Shown: positions 7,533 through 13,553 of the stretch, piece by piece
How positions within the stretch are numbered: the first letter of the stretch is position 1
Layout of the letters: each line of letters begins with the position of its first letter
Source of the DNA: an uncultured Oscillospiraceae bacterium
GTDB taxonomy: Bacteria; Bacillota_A; Clostridia; Oscillospirales; Oscillospiraceae
Direction of reading: 5' to 3'
DNA: 13,553 nucleotides
Assembly: GCA_900754605.1 (NCBI GenBank)
Contig: CAAEDK010000142.1
Coordinates: 1-13,553, forward strand
The notes under the pieces: generated by a model
The model's input: only the letters and a program-made list of their open reading frames with translations
The model's database searches: none
What the model was told of the DNA's origin: nothing
Translations under genes and position numbers: made by a program

Positions 7533-8897
7533 TTGGATCTGTCCCATGTGACTGCCCGCCAGAAAGCCTATTTCCGTTCCGGCGCCACCCGGCCGCTTCC
7601 AGCCCGGCGGCGCACCCTGGAAAGGCTGCTCCAGGGACTGACAGATTTGGAAGACACTCTGATCTCCGCACTGGAGACAGATCTGGGCAAGCCGCCCTTC
7701 GAGGGCTATATGACAGAACTTGGCCTGGTGCGGGAGGAGCTGCGCTTTCACCTGAAGCATCTAGCCCGCTGGGCCCGTCCCCAGCGTGTCCCCACCCCGT
7801 TGGCACACTTCCCGGCCCGGAGCACAGTTCGCCCAGAGCCATACGGTTCAGTGCTCATTCTGTCCCCCTGGAACTACCCGATCCAGCTGTCCCTGATGCC
7901 TCTGATCGGCGCCTTGTCCGCCGGAAACTGTGTGGTACTCAAGCCGTCAGCCTACGCCCCAACTTGCTCACGGGCACCGGCGGAGTTGATTGGCCAGTAC
8001 CTGCCGCCAGAAGTGGCCGACGTGGTGGAGGGGGGACGCGCAGAAAATCAGGCCCTGCTGGATTTGCCCTTCGACTATATCTTTTTCACCGGCAGTCCCA
8101 CTGTGGGCCGCATTGTCATGGAGCGGGCCGCTGCCCGTCTCACCCCAGTGACCCTGGAGTTGGGGGGCAAAAGCCCAGTGATTGTAACCAAGGATGCAGA
8201 TCTGGCTCTGGCCGCCCGGCGGATCCTTTTCGGAAAACTGCTCAACAGTGGACAAACCTGTGTAGCTCCCGACTATGTTTTGGTCCAGAGAGATGTACTT
8301 CCGGAACTGATCCGTCTGCTCCAAGCAGAGCTGACTGCTCAACTGGGAACGGATCCTCTCACTTGCCCTGACTACCCCCGCATTGTCAACGTCACCCACC
8401 TCCGCCGCCTGGAGGGGCTGCTGGAGGGCTGTCAGGTGCTTTGCGGCGGTCAGACCGGCGGTGATCGGATGGCTCCGGCCCTGGTCCTCCCCCCCTCCCC
8501 TGATGCCCCAGTGATGCAGGAGGAGATCTTCGGACCAATCCTCCCCCTGCTGCCCTTTGACACACTGGAGGATGCTATTTCTTTTGTCCAGGACAGGCCA
8601 CGCCCTCTTGCGCTCTACCTCTTCACTAAAAACAAAAATGTAGAGCAGAAAGTTCTAGAAAGAATCTCCTTCGGCGGCGGCTGTGTCAATGATACCGTGG
8701 TCCACCTCTCAACCCCCTATCTGCCTTTCGGAGGTATCGGCTCCAGCGGTATGGGGAACTATCATGGCCGAGCCAGCTTCGAGACCTTCTCCCATTCCAA
8801 AAGCATTCTGAAAAAGGACAGAGGGCCTGATCTGCCCGTTCGATACCGGCCATACGCCCCCTGGAAGGAGAAACTGCTGCGGAAATTCCTGCCCTGA
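7533..8897 (+). CDS. NAD(P)-dependent aldehyde dehydrogenase, class 3 type
   Basis: Oxidises aldehydes to carboxylic acids with NAD(P). Its 454 residues match the short class 3 ALDH (about 450), which lacks the longer N-terminus of class 1/2 enzymes. Visible: ILSPWNYPIQLSLMPLIGAL (109-128) with the oxyanion-hole Asn114, VVLKPSA (134-140), IFFTGSPTVGR (183-193), the general-base Glu209 in LELGGKSPVIV (208-218), catalytic Cys243 in NSGQTCVAPDYVL (238-250), EEIFGPILP (330-338) and the C-terminal PFGGIGSSGMGNYHGRASFE (398-417). It looks catalytically complete. There is no C-terminal membrane anchor. TTG start with a perfect ribosome binding site. The substrate cannot be told; medium- or long-chain or aromatic aldehydes are typical for the class. 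Its place directly behind a SEDS gene offers no obvious pathway link. Confidence 0.94.
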   Translation: MDLSHVTARQKAYFRSGATRPLPARRRTLERLLQGLTDLEDTLISALETDLGKPPFEGYMTELGLVREELRFHLKHLARWARPQRVPTPLAHFPARSTVRPEPYGSVLILSPWNYPIQLSLMPLIGALSAGNCVVLKPSAYAPTCSRAPAELIGQYLPPEVADVVEGGRAENQALLDLPFDYIFFTGSPTVGRIVMERAAARLTPVTLELGGKSPVIVTKDADLALAARRILFGKLLNSGQTCVAPDYVLVQRDVLPELIRLLQAELTAQLGTDPLTCPDYPRIVNVTHLRRLEGLLEGCQVLCGGQTGGDRMAPALVLPPSPDAPVMQEEIFGPILPLLPFDTLEDAISFVQDRPRPLALYLFTKNKNVEQKVLERISFGGGCVNDTVVHLSTPYLPFGGIGSSGMGNYHGRASFETFSHSKSILKKDRGPDLPVRYRPYAPWKEKLLRKFLP

Positions 8898-8909
8898 AAA
8901 AATTTTTTC
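8896..8909. repeat. 14-bp perfect palindrome A6T6 at the end of the aldehyde dehydrogenase gene
   Basis: GAAAAAATTTTTTC overlaps the TGA stop. It lacks a GC stem, so it is not a standard intrinsic terminator. It is expected to be bent DNA. Confidence 0.5.
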
Positions 8910-8944
8910 TTTTGAAGAAGGAAATTCGCCCTGTTTTGCGTATA

Positions 8945-8953
8945 TGGTATATG
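8945..8953 (+). promoter_or_regulatory. Possible extended -10 promoter for dgt-dnaG-rpoD
   Basis: TGGTATATG offers an extended -10 (TGn plus TATATG). A weak TTCGCC lies 17 bases upstream (8925-8930). This is the best candidate in the 106-base gap before the dGTPase gene. TATATG differs from consensus at two positions, so the call is tentative. Confidence 0.35.
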
Positions 8954-9003
8954 TGGAAGGTTGACCAGAAACGTACACCCATCCGGGAAGGAGGCGTTTT
9001 CCC

Positions 9004-10008
9004 ATGGAGCTTCGACAACAGCGGGAGCAGCTGGAGGCGGCAGCTCTCTCCCCCCACGCCTGCCGGGCTGCACAGACCAGAGGTCGGGCCCGTCAGGAGG
9101 CGGAGTGCGGGATCCGCACCTGCTTTCAGCGGGACACTGACCGCATCGTGTACAGCAAGGCGTTCCGCCGCCTCAAGCACAAGACTCAGGTTTTTCTCCA
9201 GCCCCAGGGGGACCACTACCGCACCCGCATGACCCACACTCTGGAGGTCAGCCGCATCGCCCGCACCATCGCCCGTGCCCTCGCTCTGAACGAGGATCTG
9301 ACTGAGGCAGTCGCCCTGGGCCACGACCTTGGCCACACCCCCTTCGGCCATGCCGGCGAGCGCCTGCTCAACGAGCTGATGCCCGGCGGCTTCGCCCACT
9401 ACCAGCAGTCCCTCCGTGTAGTAGACCGCCTGGAGAAGGACGGGGCCGGGCTGAACCTGACCTGGGAGGTGCGCAACGGCATCGTCTGCCACACCAGGGG
9501 ACAGCAGGCTGCCACCCTGGAGGGACAGGTGGTCCGCCTGGCCGACCAGATCGCCTATATCAACCACGACATTGAGGACGCCCTCCGCGGGGGCGTCATC
9601 TACCCCATAGACATCCCCCTGGAGGTCTCCAGCATCCTGGGCTTCACCCACGGAGAGCGGATCAACTCCCTGGTACTGGATGTGATCCAGGCCAGCCGGG
9701 ATCAGGACGCCATCCGGCAGTCCGAGGAGGTCGGCGAGGCCATGGCAGTCCTGCGGGAGTTCATGTTTGAAAACGTCTACACCAACCCCCTGGCCAAGGG
9801 GGAGGAGGGCAAAGCCCAGGAGATGCTCCGCCGCCTGTTCGACTACTACCGCCGCGACCCGGATGCCCTCCCCGCCGACTTTCAGGCGATCCGCCTGGAG
9901 GAGGGCGTGGACCGGGCTGTCTGCGACTATATCGCCGGCATGACCGATCCTTTTGCCATCGAGCAGTTCAGCAGATTGTTTATCCCAACCGCCTGGTCTG
10001 TGAAATAG
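9004..10008 (+). CDS. Deoxyguanosinetriphosphate triphosphohydrolase-like HD-domain protein
   Basis: HD-domain phosphohydrolase of the dGTPase family, which cleaves dNTPs to the nucleoside and triphosphate. Whether this short type prefers dGTP is not known from sequence. The 334 residues fit the shorter Gram-positive branch (about 330-340), not the longer E. coli Dgt. Visible: RDTDRIVYSKAFRRLKHKTQVF (43-64), a family signature; the metal ligands His78 in RMTHTLEVSRIAR, His107-Asp108 in LGHDLGHTPFGHAGE (106-119) and Asp181 in RLADQIAYINHDIEDALRGG (178-197). All HD residues are present. The ATG has AAGGAGG with a 9-base spacer. It is the first gene of a run with dnaG and rpoD, an order common in Clostridia, and so probably tied to DNA replication and nucleotide-pool control. 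Confidence 0.92.
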   Translation: MELRQQREQLEAAALSPHACRAAQTRGRARQEAECGIRTCFQRDTDRIVYSKAFRRLKHKTQVFLQPQGDHYRTRMTHTLEVSRIARTIARALALNEDLTEAVALGHDLGHTPFGHAGERLLNELMPGGFAHYQQSLRVVDRLEKDGAGLNLTWEVRNGIVCHTRGQQAATLEGQVVRLADQIAYINHDIEDALRGGVIYPIDIPLEVSSILGFTHGERINSLVLDVIQASRDQDAIRQSEEVGEAMAVLREFMFENVYTNPLAKGEEGKAQEMLRRLFDYYRRDPDALPADFQAIRLEEGVDRAVCDYIAGMTDPFAIEQFSRLFIPTAWSVK

Positions 10009-10017
10009 GGGCCGGCG

Positions 10018-10033
10018 ATGGGGCCTGCCCCGT
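10018..10033 (+). other. Small hairpin in the dgt-dnaG gap
   Basis: AUGGGG pairs with CCCCGU (six pairs including one G-U) around CCUG, 9 bases after the dgt stop. No U-run follows, so termination is unlikely. An RNA processing or stability role is possible but unproven. Confidence 0.3.
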
Positions 10034-10045
10034 GATCCTGACCTG

Positions 10046-10053
10046 AAAGGAGG
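10046..10053 (+). promoter_or_regulatory. Ribosome binding site fixing the TTG start of dnaG
   Basis: AAAGGAGG ends 7 bases before TTG at 10061. The resulting N-terminus, [11 protein letters not shown], is where DnaG proteins start, which confirms the non-ATG start. Confidence 0.85.
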
Positions 10054-10060
10054 AAGTCTT

Positions 10061-11821
10061 TTGGCCATTCCGGACCGTTTTTTGGACGAGCTGATCGCCC
10101 GCACTGACATCGTGGACCTGGTCTCGGAGTCGGTCCGACTCACGAAAAAGGGCCGAAATTACTGGGGCCTGTGCCCCTTTCACAGCGAAAAGACCCCCTC
10201 CTTCTCTGTGTCGGCCGACAAACAGATTTATAAATGCTTCGGTTGCGGCAAGGGGGGCGGGGCCATCAACTTTGTGATGGAGCTGGACAACCTCCCCTTT
10301 CGGGACGCGGTGGCCCTTCTGGCCAAGCGGGCCGGGCTGGAGGTGCCGGACAGCGGCTATTCCGCCGGGGCCAAGGAGCGCCGTGAGAAGCTGCTGACCA
10401 TCAACAAGCAGGCCGCCCGCACCTTTCACCGGTGGCTGTACACCCCAGAGGGGGCGGAGGGGCTGGCCTATTTGCAGCGCCGCGGCCTGTCCCGCCGGAC
10501 CCTCACCAGCTTCGGCCTGGGCTTTGCCCCCAACCGGTGGGACGCCCTGATCCAGGAACTGGGACAGCAGGGCTATGACAAGCGGGACCTGCTGGACGCC
10601 GGTCTGGCGGTGAGCAATCAGGACGGCCGGATCTATGACCGCTTCCGGAACCGGGTCATGTTCCCTATCATCGACATCCGGGGCGAGGTCATCGGCTTCG
10701 GCGGCCGGGTGATGGACAACTCCACCCCCAAGTACCTCAACTCCCCGGACACCCCGGTGTACAACAAGAGCCGCAACGTGTTTGCCCTGAACATCGCAAA
10801 AAAATCCAAAGCGGGCCGAGTCATCCTGACAGAGGGATATATGGATACCATCTCCCTCCACCAGGCGGGCTTTGACAGTGCGGTGGCCTCCCTAGGCACC
10901 TCCCTGACCCCAGAGCACGCCCAGCTCCTCTCCCGCTACTTCCCCGAGGCCATCATCGCTTATGACGGGGATGGAGCCGGTGTCTCGGCGGCCCAGCGCG
11001 CCATCCCCCTGATGGAGCGGGCTGGGATGAAGGTACGTGTGCTGAGGATGGCGGGGGCCAAGGATCCAGACGAGTTCATCAAGCAGTACGGACGTGACGC
11101 ATTTCTCCGCCTGCTGGATCAGAGTGAGAACCAGGTAGACTATCGCCTGGAGCAGATTCGAAAAAAATACGACCTGAGCGACGATAGTCAAAAGGTTGCC
11201 TTTCTTCAGGAGGCCGCCCAGCTCCTCTCCTCCCTGCCCAGTGCAGTGGAGCGGGAGATCTATGGCCGGCACGCCGCCGAGACGGTGGGAGTCTCGCCAG
11301 AGGCAGTGGCCCAGGAGGTCAAGAAAGCCTTCCAACGCCGCCTGAGAAAAGAACAAAAGCAGCAGGAGCGCCGGGACCTCACTCCGGCCATTCAACTTCA
11401 GCCTAAGGCCCGAGGCCTTCGCTATGAAAATATCCGCTCCGCACGTGCGGAGGAAGGGGTGCTCCGGTTACTGCTTCTGGATCCCTCTCTCCACCGGGAT
11501 CTGACCCATCTGAGGCCAGAGGAGTTTTCATCTCCCCTTCTGGGCAAGGCATACGCCCTTTTGCTCCGGCGGGCAGAGGATGGGTTGTCCACGCAGCTAT
11601 CCCTGCTGGCGGGCGAGCTCACCGGTGAGGAAATGGACCACTTGACACAGGTGGCCAGCGCTCCAGAGTCCATGGCCAACAGCCGCCAATCCCTGGCTGA
11701 TTACATAGCCGTGATCCGCACAGAAGCCATCAAGCGGAGCGGCGCCAGCGGGAACGACCTTCTCCTGGCAGCACAACGCAGAAATTTGGAAAAGAAAGCA
11801 TATATGGAGGAGAAACCATGA
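10061..11821 (+). CDS. dnaG: DNA primase
   Basis: Makes the RNA primers for lagging-strand synthesis at the replication fork, working with DnaB helicase. The 586 residues are a normal bacterial length. The N-terminal CHC2 zinc-binding domain is [12 protein letters not shown] to [10 protein letters not shown] (37-67), with ligands Cys38, His41, Cys59 and Cys62. The catalytic core contains the RNA-polymerase-basal region FRNRVMFPI (195-203) to [12 protein letters not shown] (236-247), followed by the Toprim domain with Glu258 in EGYMD and Asp302/Asp304 in YDGDGAG. A charged hinge at about 395-430 leads to the C-terminal helicase-binding domain. It follows the HD hydrolase by 52 bases, starts with TTG, and ends in ATGA overlapping the rpoD start. 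This points to coupled translation of primase and primary sigma factor, as in the classical macromolecular-synthesis operon. Confidence 0.98.
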   Translation: MAIPDRFLDELIARTDIVDLVSESVRLTKKGRNYWGLCPFHSEKTPSFSVSADKQIYKCFGCGKGGGAINFVMELDNLPFRDAVALLAKRAGLEVPDSGYSAGAKERREKLLTINKQAARTFHRWLYTPEGAEGLAYLQRRGLSRRTLTSFGLGFAPNRWDALIQELGQQGYDKRDLLDAGLAVSNQDGRIYDRFRNRVMFPIIDIRGEVIGFGGRVMDNSTPKYLNSPDTPVYNKSRNVFALNIAKKSKAGRVILTEGYMDTISLHQAGFDSAVASLGTSLTPEHAQLLSRYFPEAIIAYDGDGAGVSAAQRAIPLMERAGMKVRVLRMAGAKDPDEFIKQYGRDAFLRLLDQSENQVDYRLEQIRKKYDLSDDSQKVAFLQEAAQLLSSLPSAVEREIYGRHAAETVGVSPEAVAQEVKKAFQRRLRKEQKQQERRDLTPAIQLQPKARGLRYENIRSARAEEGVLRLLLLDPSLHRDLTHLRPEEFSSPLLGKAYALLLRRAEDGLSTQLSLLAGELTGEEMDHLTQVASAPESMANSRQSLADYIAVIRTEAIKRSGASGNDLLLAAQRRNLEKKAYMEEKP

Positions 11822-13173
11822 GTACCAAAAAGAAAGAAAATCCCGCCCTGATCGAGACCCAGCACAACGGAGTGACTATGATCCTGGAGAAACGGTCCAA
11901 TGGGAACAAGGCACCCACTCCGGAGATGCAGGCCCGCATGGAGGCTGGCAAAGTGGAGATCATGAAGGTGGTAGAGGGCGTCCCCGGCGCAGAAAAGCTG
12001 GGAGAGCTGATCGAGCGGGGTAAAAAGAAGGGCAACCTCTCCTCCACCGAACTGATGGATGTACTGGAGGACATGGATCTTGAGTCCGATCAGATGGACA
12101 AGATCTATGACACCCTGGAAAACCTGGGCATCGATACGGTGGGTGAGGACTATATCCCCGACCTCCCCGATGACGCAGATCCCCCTCTGGAGGCCATGGA
12201 GGAGATCAATGAGGAGGAGATGGTGGACCCCAACTCCATGGTGGACGCCTTCGGAACCGATGATCCGGTGCGGATGTATCTGAAGGAAATCGGCAAGGTC
12301 AACCTGCTGTCCTCTGAGGAGGAGATCGAGCTGGCCCAGGCTATGGACGCAGGCAACGCCGCCAAATCCCAGCTGGAGGAACTGGAGGCCGCTGGCGAAG
12401 AGATCCCAAATGAAGTCCGGACTGAGCTCAACCGGGCCATTAAGAAGGGTGAGCGGGCCAAGCAGCGCCTGGCCGAGGCTAACCTGCGTCTTGTGGTGTC
12501 CATCGCCAAGCGGTATGTGGGCCGCGGGATGCAGTTTTTGGACCTGATCCAGGAGGGCAACCTGGGCCTGATCAAGGCGGTGGAGAAGTTCGACTACACC
12601 AAGGGCTATAAGTTCTCCACCTATGCTACCTGGTGGATCCGCCAGGCGATCACCCGGGCCATCGCCGACCAGGCCCGTACCATCCGCATCCCTGTCCACA
12701 TGGTGGAGACCATCAATAAGGTCATCCGCGTCTCCCGCCAGCTGCTCCAGGAGCTGGGCCACGACCCCTCCCCCGAGGAGATCGCCGAGGAGATGTCCAT
12801 GCCTGTGGAGCGCGTGCGGGAGATCCTGAAGATCGCCCAGGAGCCCGTCTCTCTGGAGACCCCCATCGGCGAGGAGGAGGACAGCCATCTGGGCGACTTC
12901 ATCCCCGACGAGGATGCCAGCGAGCCCGCAGAGGCCGCCTCCTTCACCCTGCTGAAGGAGCAGCTGGTGGAGGTCCTCTCCACCCTCACGCCCCGGGAGG
13001 AGAAGGTGCTGAAACTGCGCTTCGGCATCGAGGATGGACGCACCCGCACCCTGGAGGAGGTAGGCAAAGAGTTCAATGTCACCCGGGAGCGCATTCGCCA
13101 GATCGAGGCTAAGGCCCTCAGAAAGCTGCGCCACCCCTCCCGCTCCAAGAAGCTGAAGGATTTCCTGAACTAA
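11818..13173 (+). CDS. rpoD: Primary RNA polymerase sigma factor (sigma-70/SigA)
   Basis: Housekeeping sigma factor that directs RNA polymerase to -35/-10 promoters. The 451 residues are longer than B. subtilis SigA (371), because of an extra charged segment of about 55 residues before region 1.1 and an acidic stretch at 110-145. Region 1.1-like helices lie at about 58-105. Region 1.2 starts at [11 protein letters not shown] (149-159). Region 2 holds [20 protein letters not shown] (221-240), [19 protein letters not shown] (242-260) and [15 protein letters not shown] (264-278) for -10 recognition and melting. Region 3 begins near [11 protein letters not shown] (291-301). Region 4 has [19 protein letters not shown] (390-408) and the helix-turn-helix [20 protein letters not shown] (411-430) for the -35. 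There is no large non-conserved insertion as in E. coli. It overlaps dnaG by ATGA, with GGAG upstream inside dnaG. No obvious terminator lies immediately behind it. Confidence 0.98.
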   Translation: MSTKKKENPALIETQHNGVTMILEKRSNGNKAPTPEMQARMEAGKVEIMKVVEGVPGAEKLGELIERGKKKGNLSSTELMDVLEDMDLESDQMDKIYDTLENLGIDTVGEDYIPDLPDDADPPLEAMEEINEEEMVDPNSMVDAFGTDDPVRMYLKEIGKVNLLSSEEEIELAQAMDAGNAAKSQLEELEAAGEEIPNEVRTELNRAIKKGERAKQRLAEANLRLVVSIAKRYVGRGMQFLDLIQEGNLGLIKAVEKFDYTKGYKFSTYATWWIRQAITRAIADQARTIRIPVHMVETINKVIRVSRQLLQELGHDPSPEEIAEEMSMPVERVREILKIAQEPVSLETPIGEEEDSHLGDFIPDEDASEPAEAASFTLLKEQLVEVLSTLTPREEKVLKLRFGIEDGRTRTLEEVGKEFNVTRERIRQIEAKALRKLRHPSRSKKLKDFLN

Positions 13174-13204
13174 GTTCCTCTCCAAATTTTCTGGGATTTT
13201 TTTA

Positions 13205-13310
13205 GAAGCAATTTCATAGATTTGAGCCTCAAAATTTAAGAAAAAATACGGTATTTTGAAGCGACTCGTTTCATAGATTTGAAGCCTCGAATCAAGAAAA
13301 TCGATATTTT
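13205..13310. repeat. Two-copy imperfect tandem repeat, about 53-57 bp unit
   Basis: Each copy has GAAGC (13205-13209; 13258-13262), then TTTCATAGATTTGA (13212-13225; 13269-13282, identical), GCCTC, an AAGAAAA tract and a TATTTT end (13252-13257; 13305-13310). Each copy can form two small hairpins: one around GCC, and an A-rich arm with TATTTT. Small indels separate the copies. Confidence 0.75.
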
Positions 13311-13350
13311 TTTGTTGTCTCAAAAAAGCACACTAAGAACAAAAAGCACA

Positions 13351-13380
13351 ACGGAGCGGGGGTAACTCTGCTCCGTTTTT
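13351..13380 (+). terminator. Intrinsic terminator downstream of rpoD
   Basis: ACGGAGC (13351-13357) pairs with GCTCCGT (13370-13376) around a 12-base loop and is followed by a T5 run and TAT. It is the best rightward terminator after rpoD, though 178 bases beyond the stop codon. Reading leftward, the stem is followed by a T5 run only after several bases, so it works best rightward. Confidence 0.75.
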
Positions 13381-13449
13381 ATATTCAAAAGAAAAAGACT
13401 GACGGCCTCCGATTTCCCGGTGGTTTGTCACTCTTTGTTATCTTTATAT

Positions 13450-13479
13450 TTGTCTCGATAAGGTATGATAAGGTACAAT
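13450..13479 (+). promoter_or_regulatory. Predicted promoter overlapped by 10-bp repeats
   Basis: TTGTCT (13450-13455), an 18-base spacer and TACAAT (13474-13479). The spacer and -10 are covered by tandem GATAAGGTAT, GATAAGGTAC and a weaker AATAAGTTTC (13457-13486), a layout that could be an operator. A ribosome binding site follows at 13505. Confidence 0.45.
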
Positions 13480-13519
13480 AAGTTTCGCAAATTGAAAAGT
13501 ATATAAAAGGAGACATGGT

Positions 13520-13553
13520 TTGCAGAACTCTGGTAGAATGAAGTCGCGACACA
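13520..13553 (+). CDS. Possible start of an unidentified gene, cut by the window edge
   Basis: AAAAGGAG (13505-13512) sits 7 bases before TTG at 13520, the same spacing seen for the two other TTG-started genes and the GTG-started gene here. Eleven codons are open to the edge (MQNSGRMKSRH), with an internal ATG at 13538 as an alternative start. This is too short to identify. The promoter-like element just upstream and the terminator before it suggest an independent transcription unit separate from the rpoD operon. Confidence 0.4.
   Translation, partial: MQNSGRMKSRH

Larger units (their letters stand above)
13174..13553. other. AT-rich region after rpoD, largely non-coding
   Basis: About 380 bases clearly poorer in GC than the operon before it. 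From left to right it holds a T7 run (13197-13203), a two-copy tandem repeat (13205-13310), an intrinsic terminator (13351-13380), about 70 bases in which I recognise nothing, a promoter-like element with 10-bp repeats (13450-13486), and a possible ORF start at the right edge. No RNA gene is recognised. Confidence 0.7.

Noticed and set aside
8961..8966. TTGACC as the -35 of a dgt promoter
   Set aside because: No acceptable -10 lies 16-18 bases downstream; that place is GC-rich.
8686..10143. 485-codon open frame on the minus strand across the ALDH end, dgt and dnaG start
   Set aside because: Shadow of GC-rich coding sequence. No ribosome binding site or recognisable domain, and it overlaps three well-supported genes.
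9980..10861. 293-codon minus-strand open frame inside dnaG
   Set aside because: Antisense shadow with biased composition. The dnaG frame there carries the zinc-binding and Toprim motifs.
13182..13203. Terminator directly behind rpoD
   Set aside because: The T7 run is preceded only by a 3-4 bp stem (CCA/TGG), too weak to call. The hairpin at 13351 is far better.
11701..13323. 540-codon open frame on the minus strand across dnaG and rpoD
   Set aside because: Antisense to two unmistakable genes. The product is a low-complexity Leu/Gly/His/Gln-rich string with no family features, as expected from the complement of GC-rich codons.
13381..13450. tRNA, riboswitch or small RNA gene in the post-terminator AT-rich stretch
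   Set aside because: No cloverleaf, conserved aptamer core or strong hairpin could be traced by eye.
13515..13541. Eight-codon leader peptide (MVCRTLVE) ending in ATGA over the ATG at 13538
   Set aside because: Its ATG is only two bases from the GGAG, too close for efficient starting. TTG at 13520 has the right spacing. It would be worth revisiting only if the next gene starts at 13538.

Overview
The window looks like chromosomal, mostly housekeeping DNA from a GC-rich member of the Bacillota, class Clostridia, most plausibly an Oscillospiraceae-type gut anaerobe. This is inferred, not proven. The grounds are the gene order dGTPase-like HD hydrolase, dnaG, rpoD; strong AAAGGAGG ribosome binding sites; GTG and TTG starts; a sigma-70 with a Gram-positive-sized N-terminal region; and GC-rich coding sequence.

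Layout. Bases 1-4201 hold a leftward cell-wall operon: a promoter, ddl (D-Ala-D-Ala ligase), murF (which adds that dipeptide to the UDP-MurNAc-tripeptide) and an ABC-F ATPase whose 3' end lies outside the window. Bases 4264-6249 hold a second leftward operon, tsaE-tsaB-upp: two components of the t6A tRNA-modification machinery plus uracil phosphoribosyltransferase. It starts at an extended -10 promoter and ends in a clear intrinsic terminator. A short divergent region (6198-6322) separates it from rightward genes: a SEDS-family (FtsW/RodA-like) membrane protein and a class 3 aldehyde dehydrogenase. From about 8945 to 13173 lies the macromolecular-synthesis operon: dGTPase-like HD hydrolase, dnaG primase, and rpoD, with dnaG and rpoD overlapping by ATGA.

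After rpoD the sequence becomes sharply AT-rich (13174-13553). It holds a two-copy imperfect tandem repeat with small hairpins, a convincing intrinsic terminator, and a promoter-like element overlapped by 10-bp repeats. At the extreme right edge an ORF with a good ribosome binding site begins. This is the only part of the window that looks accessory, and it could be the edge of an integrated element. Only 11 codons of that ORF are visible.

I found no CRISPR array, insertion sequence, RNA gene, riboswitch or recognisable defence system. The more unusual points are the post-rpoD repeat region, the repeat-overlapped promoter before the truncated ORF, the near-identical RBS/TTG-start block shared by the aldehyde dehydrogenase and dnaG, and a somewhat divergent SEDS protein paired with an aldehyde dehydrogenase.
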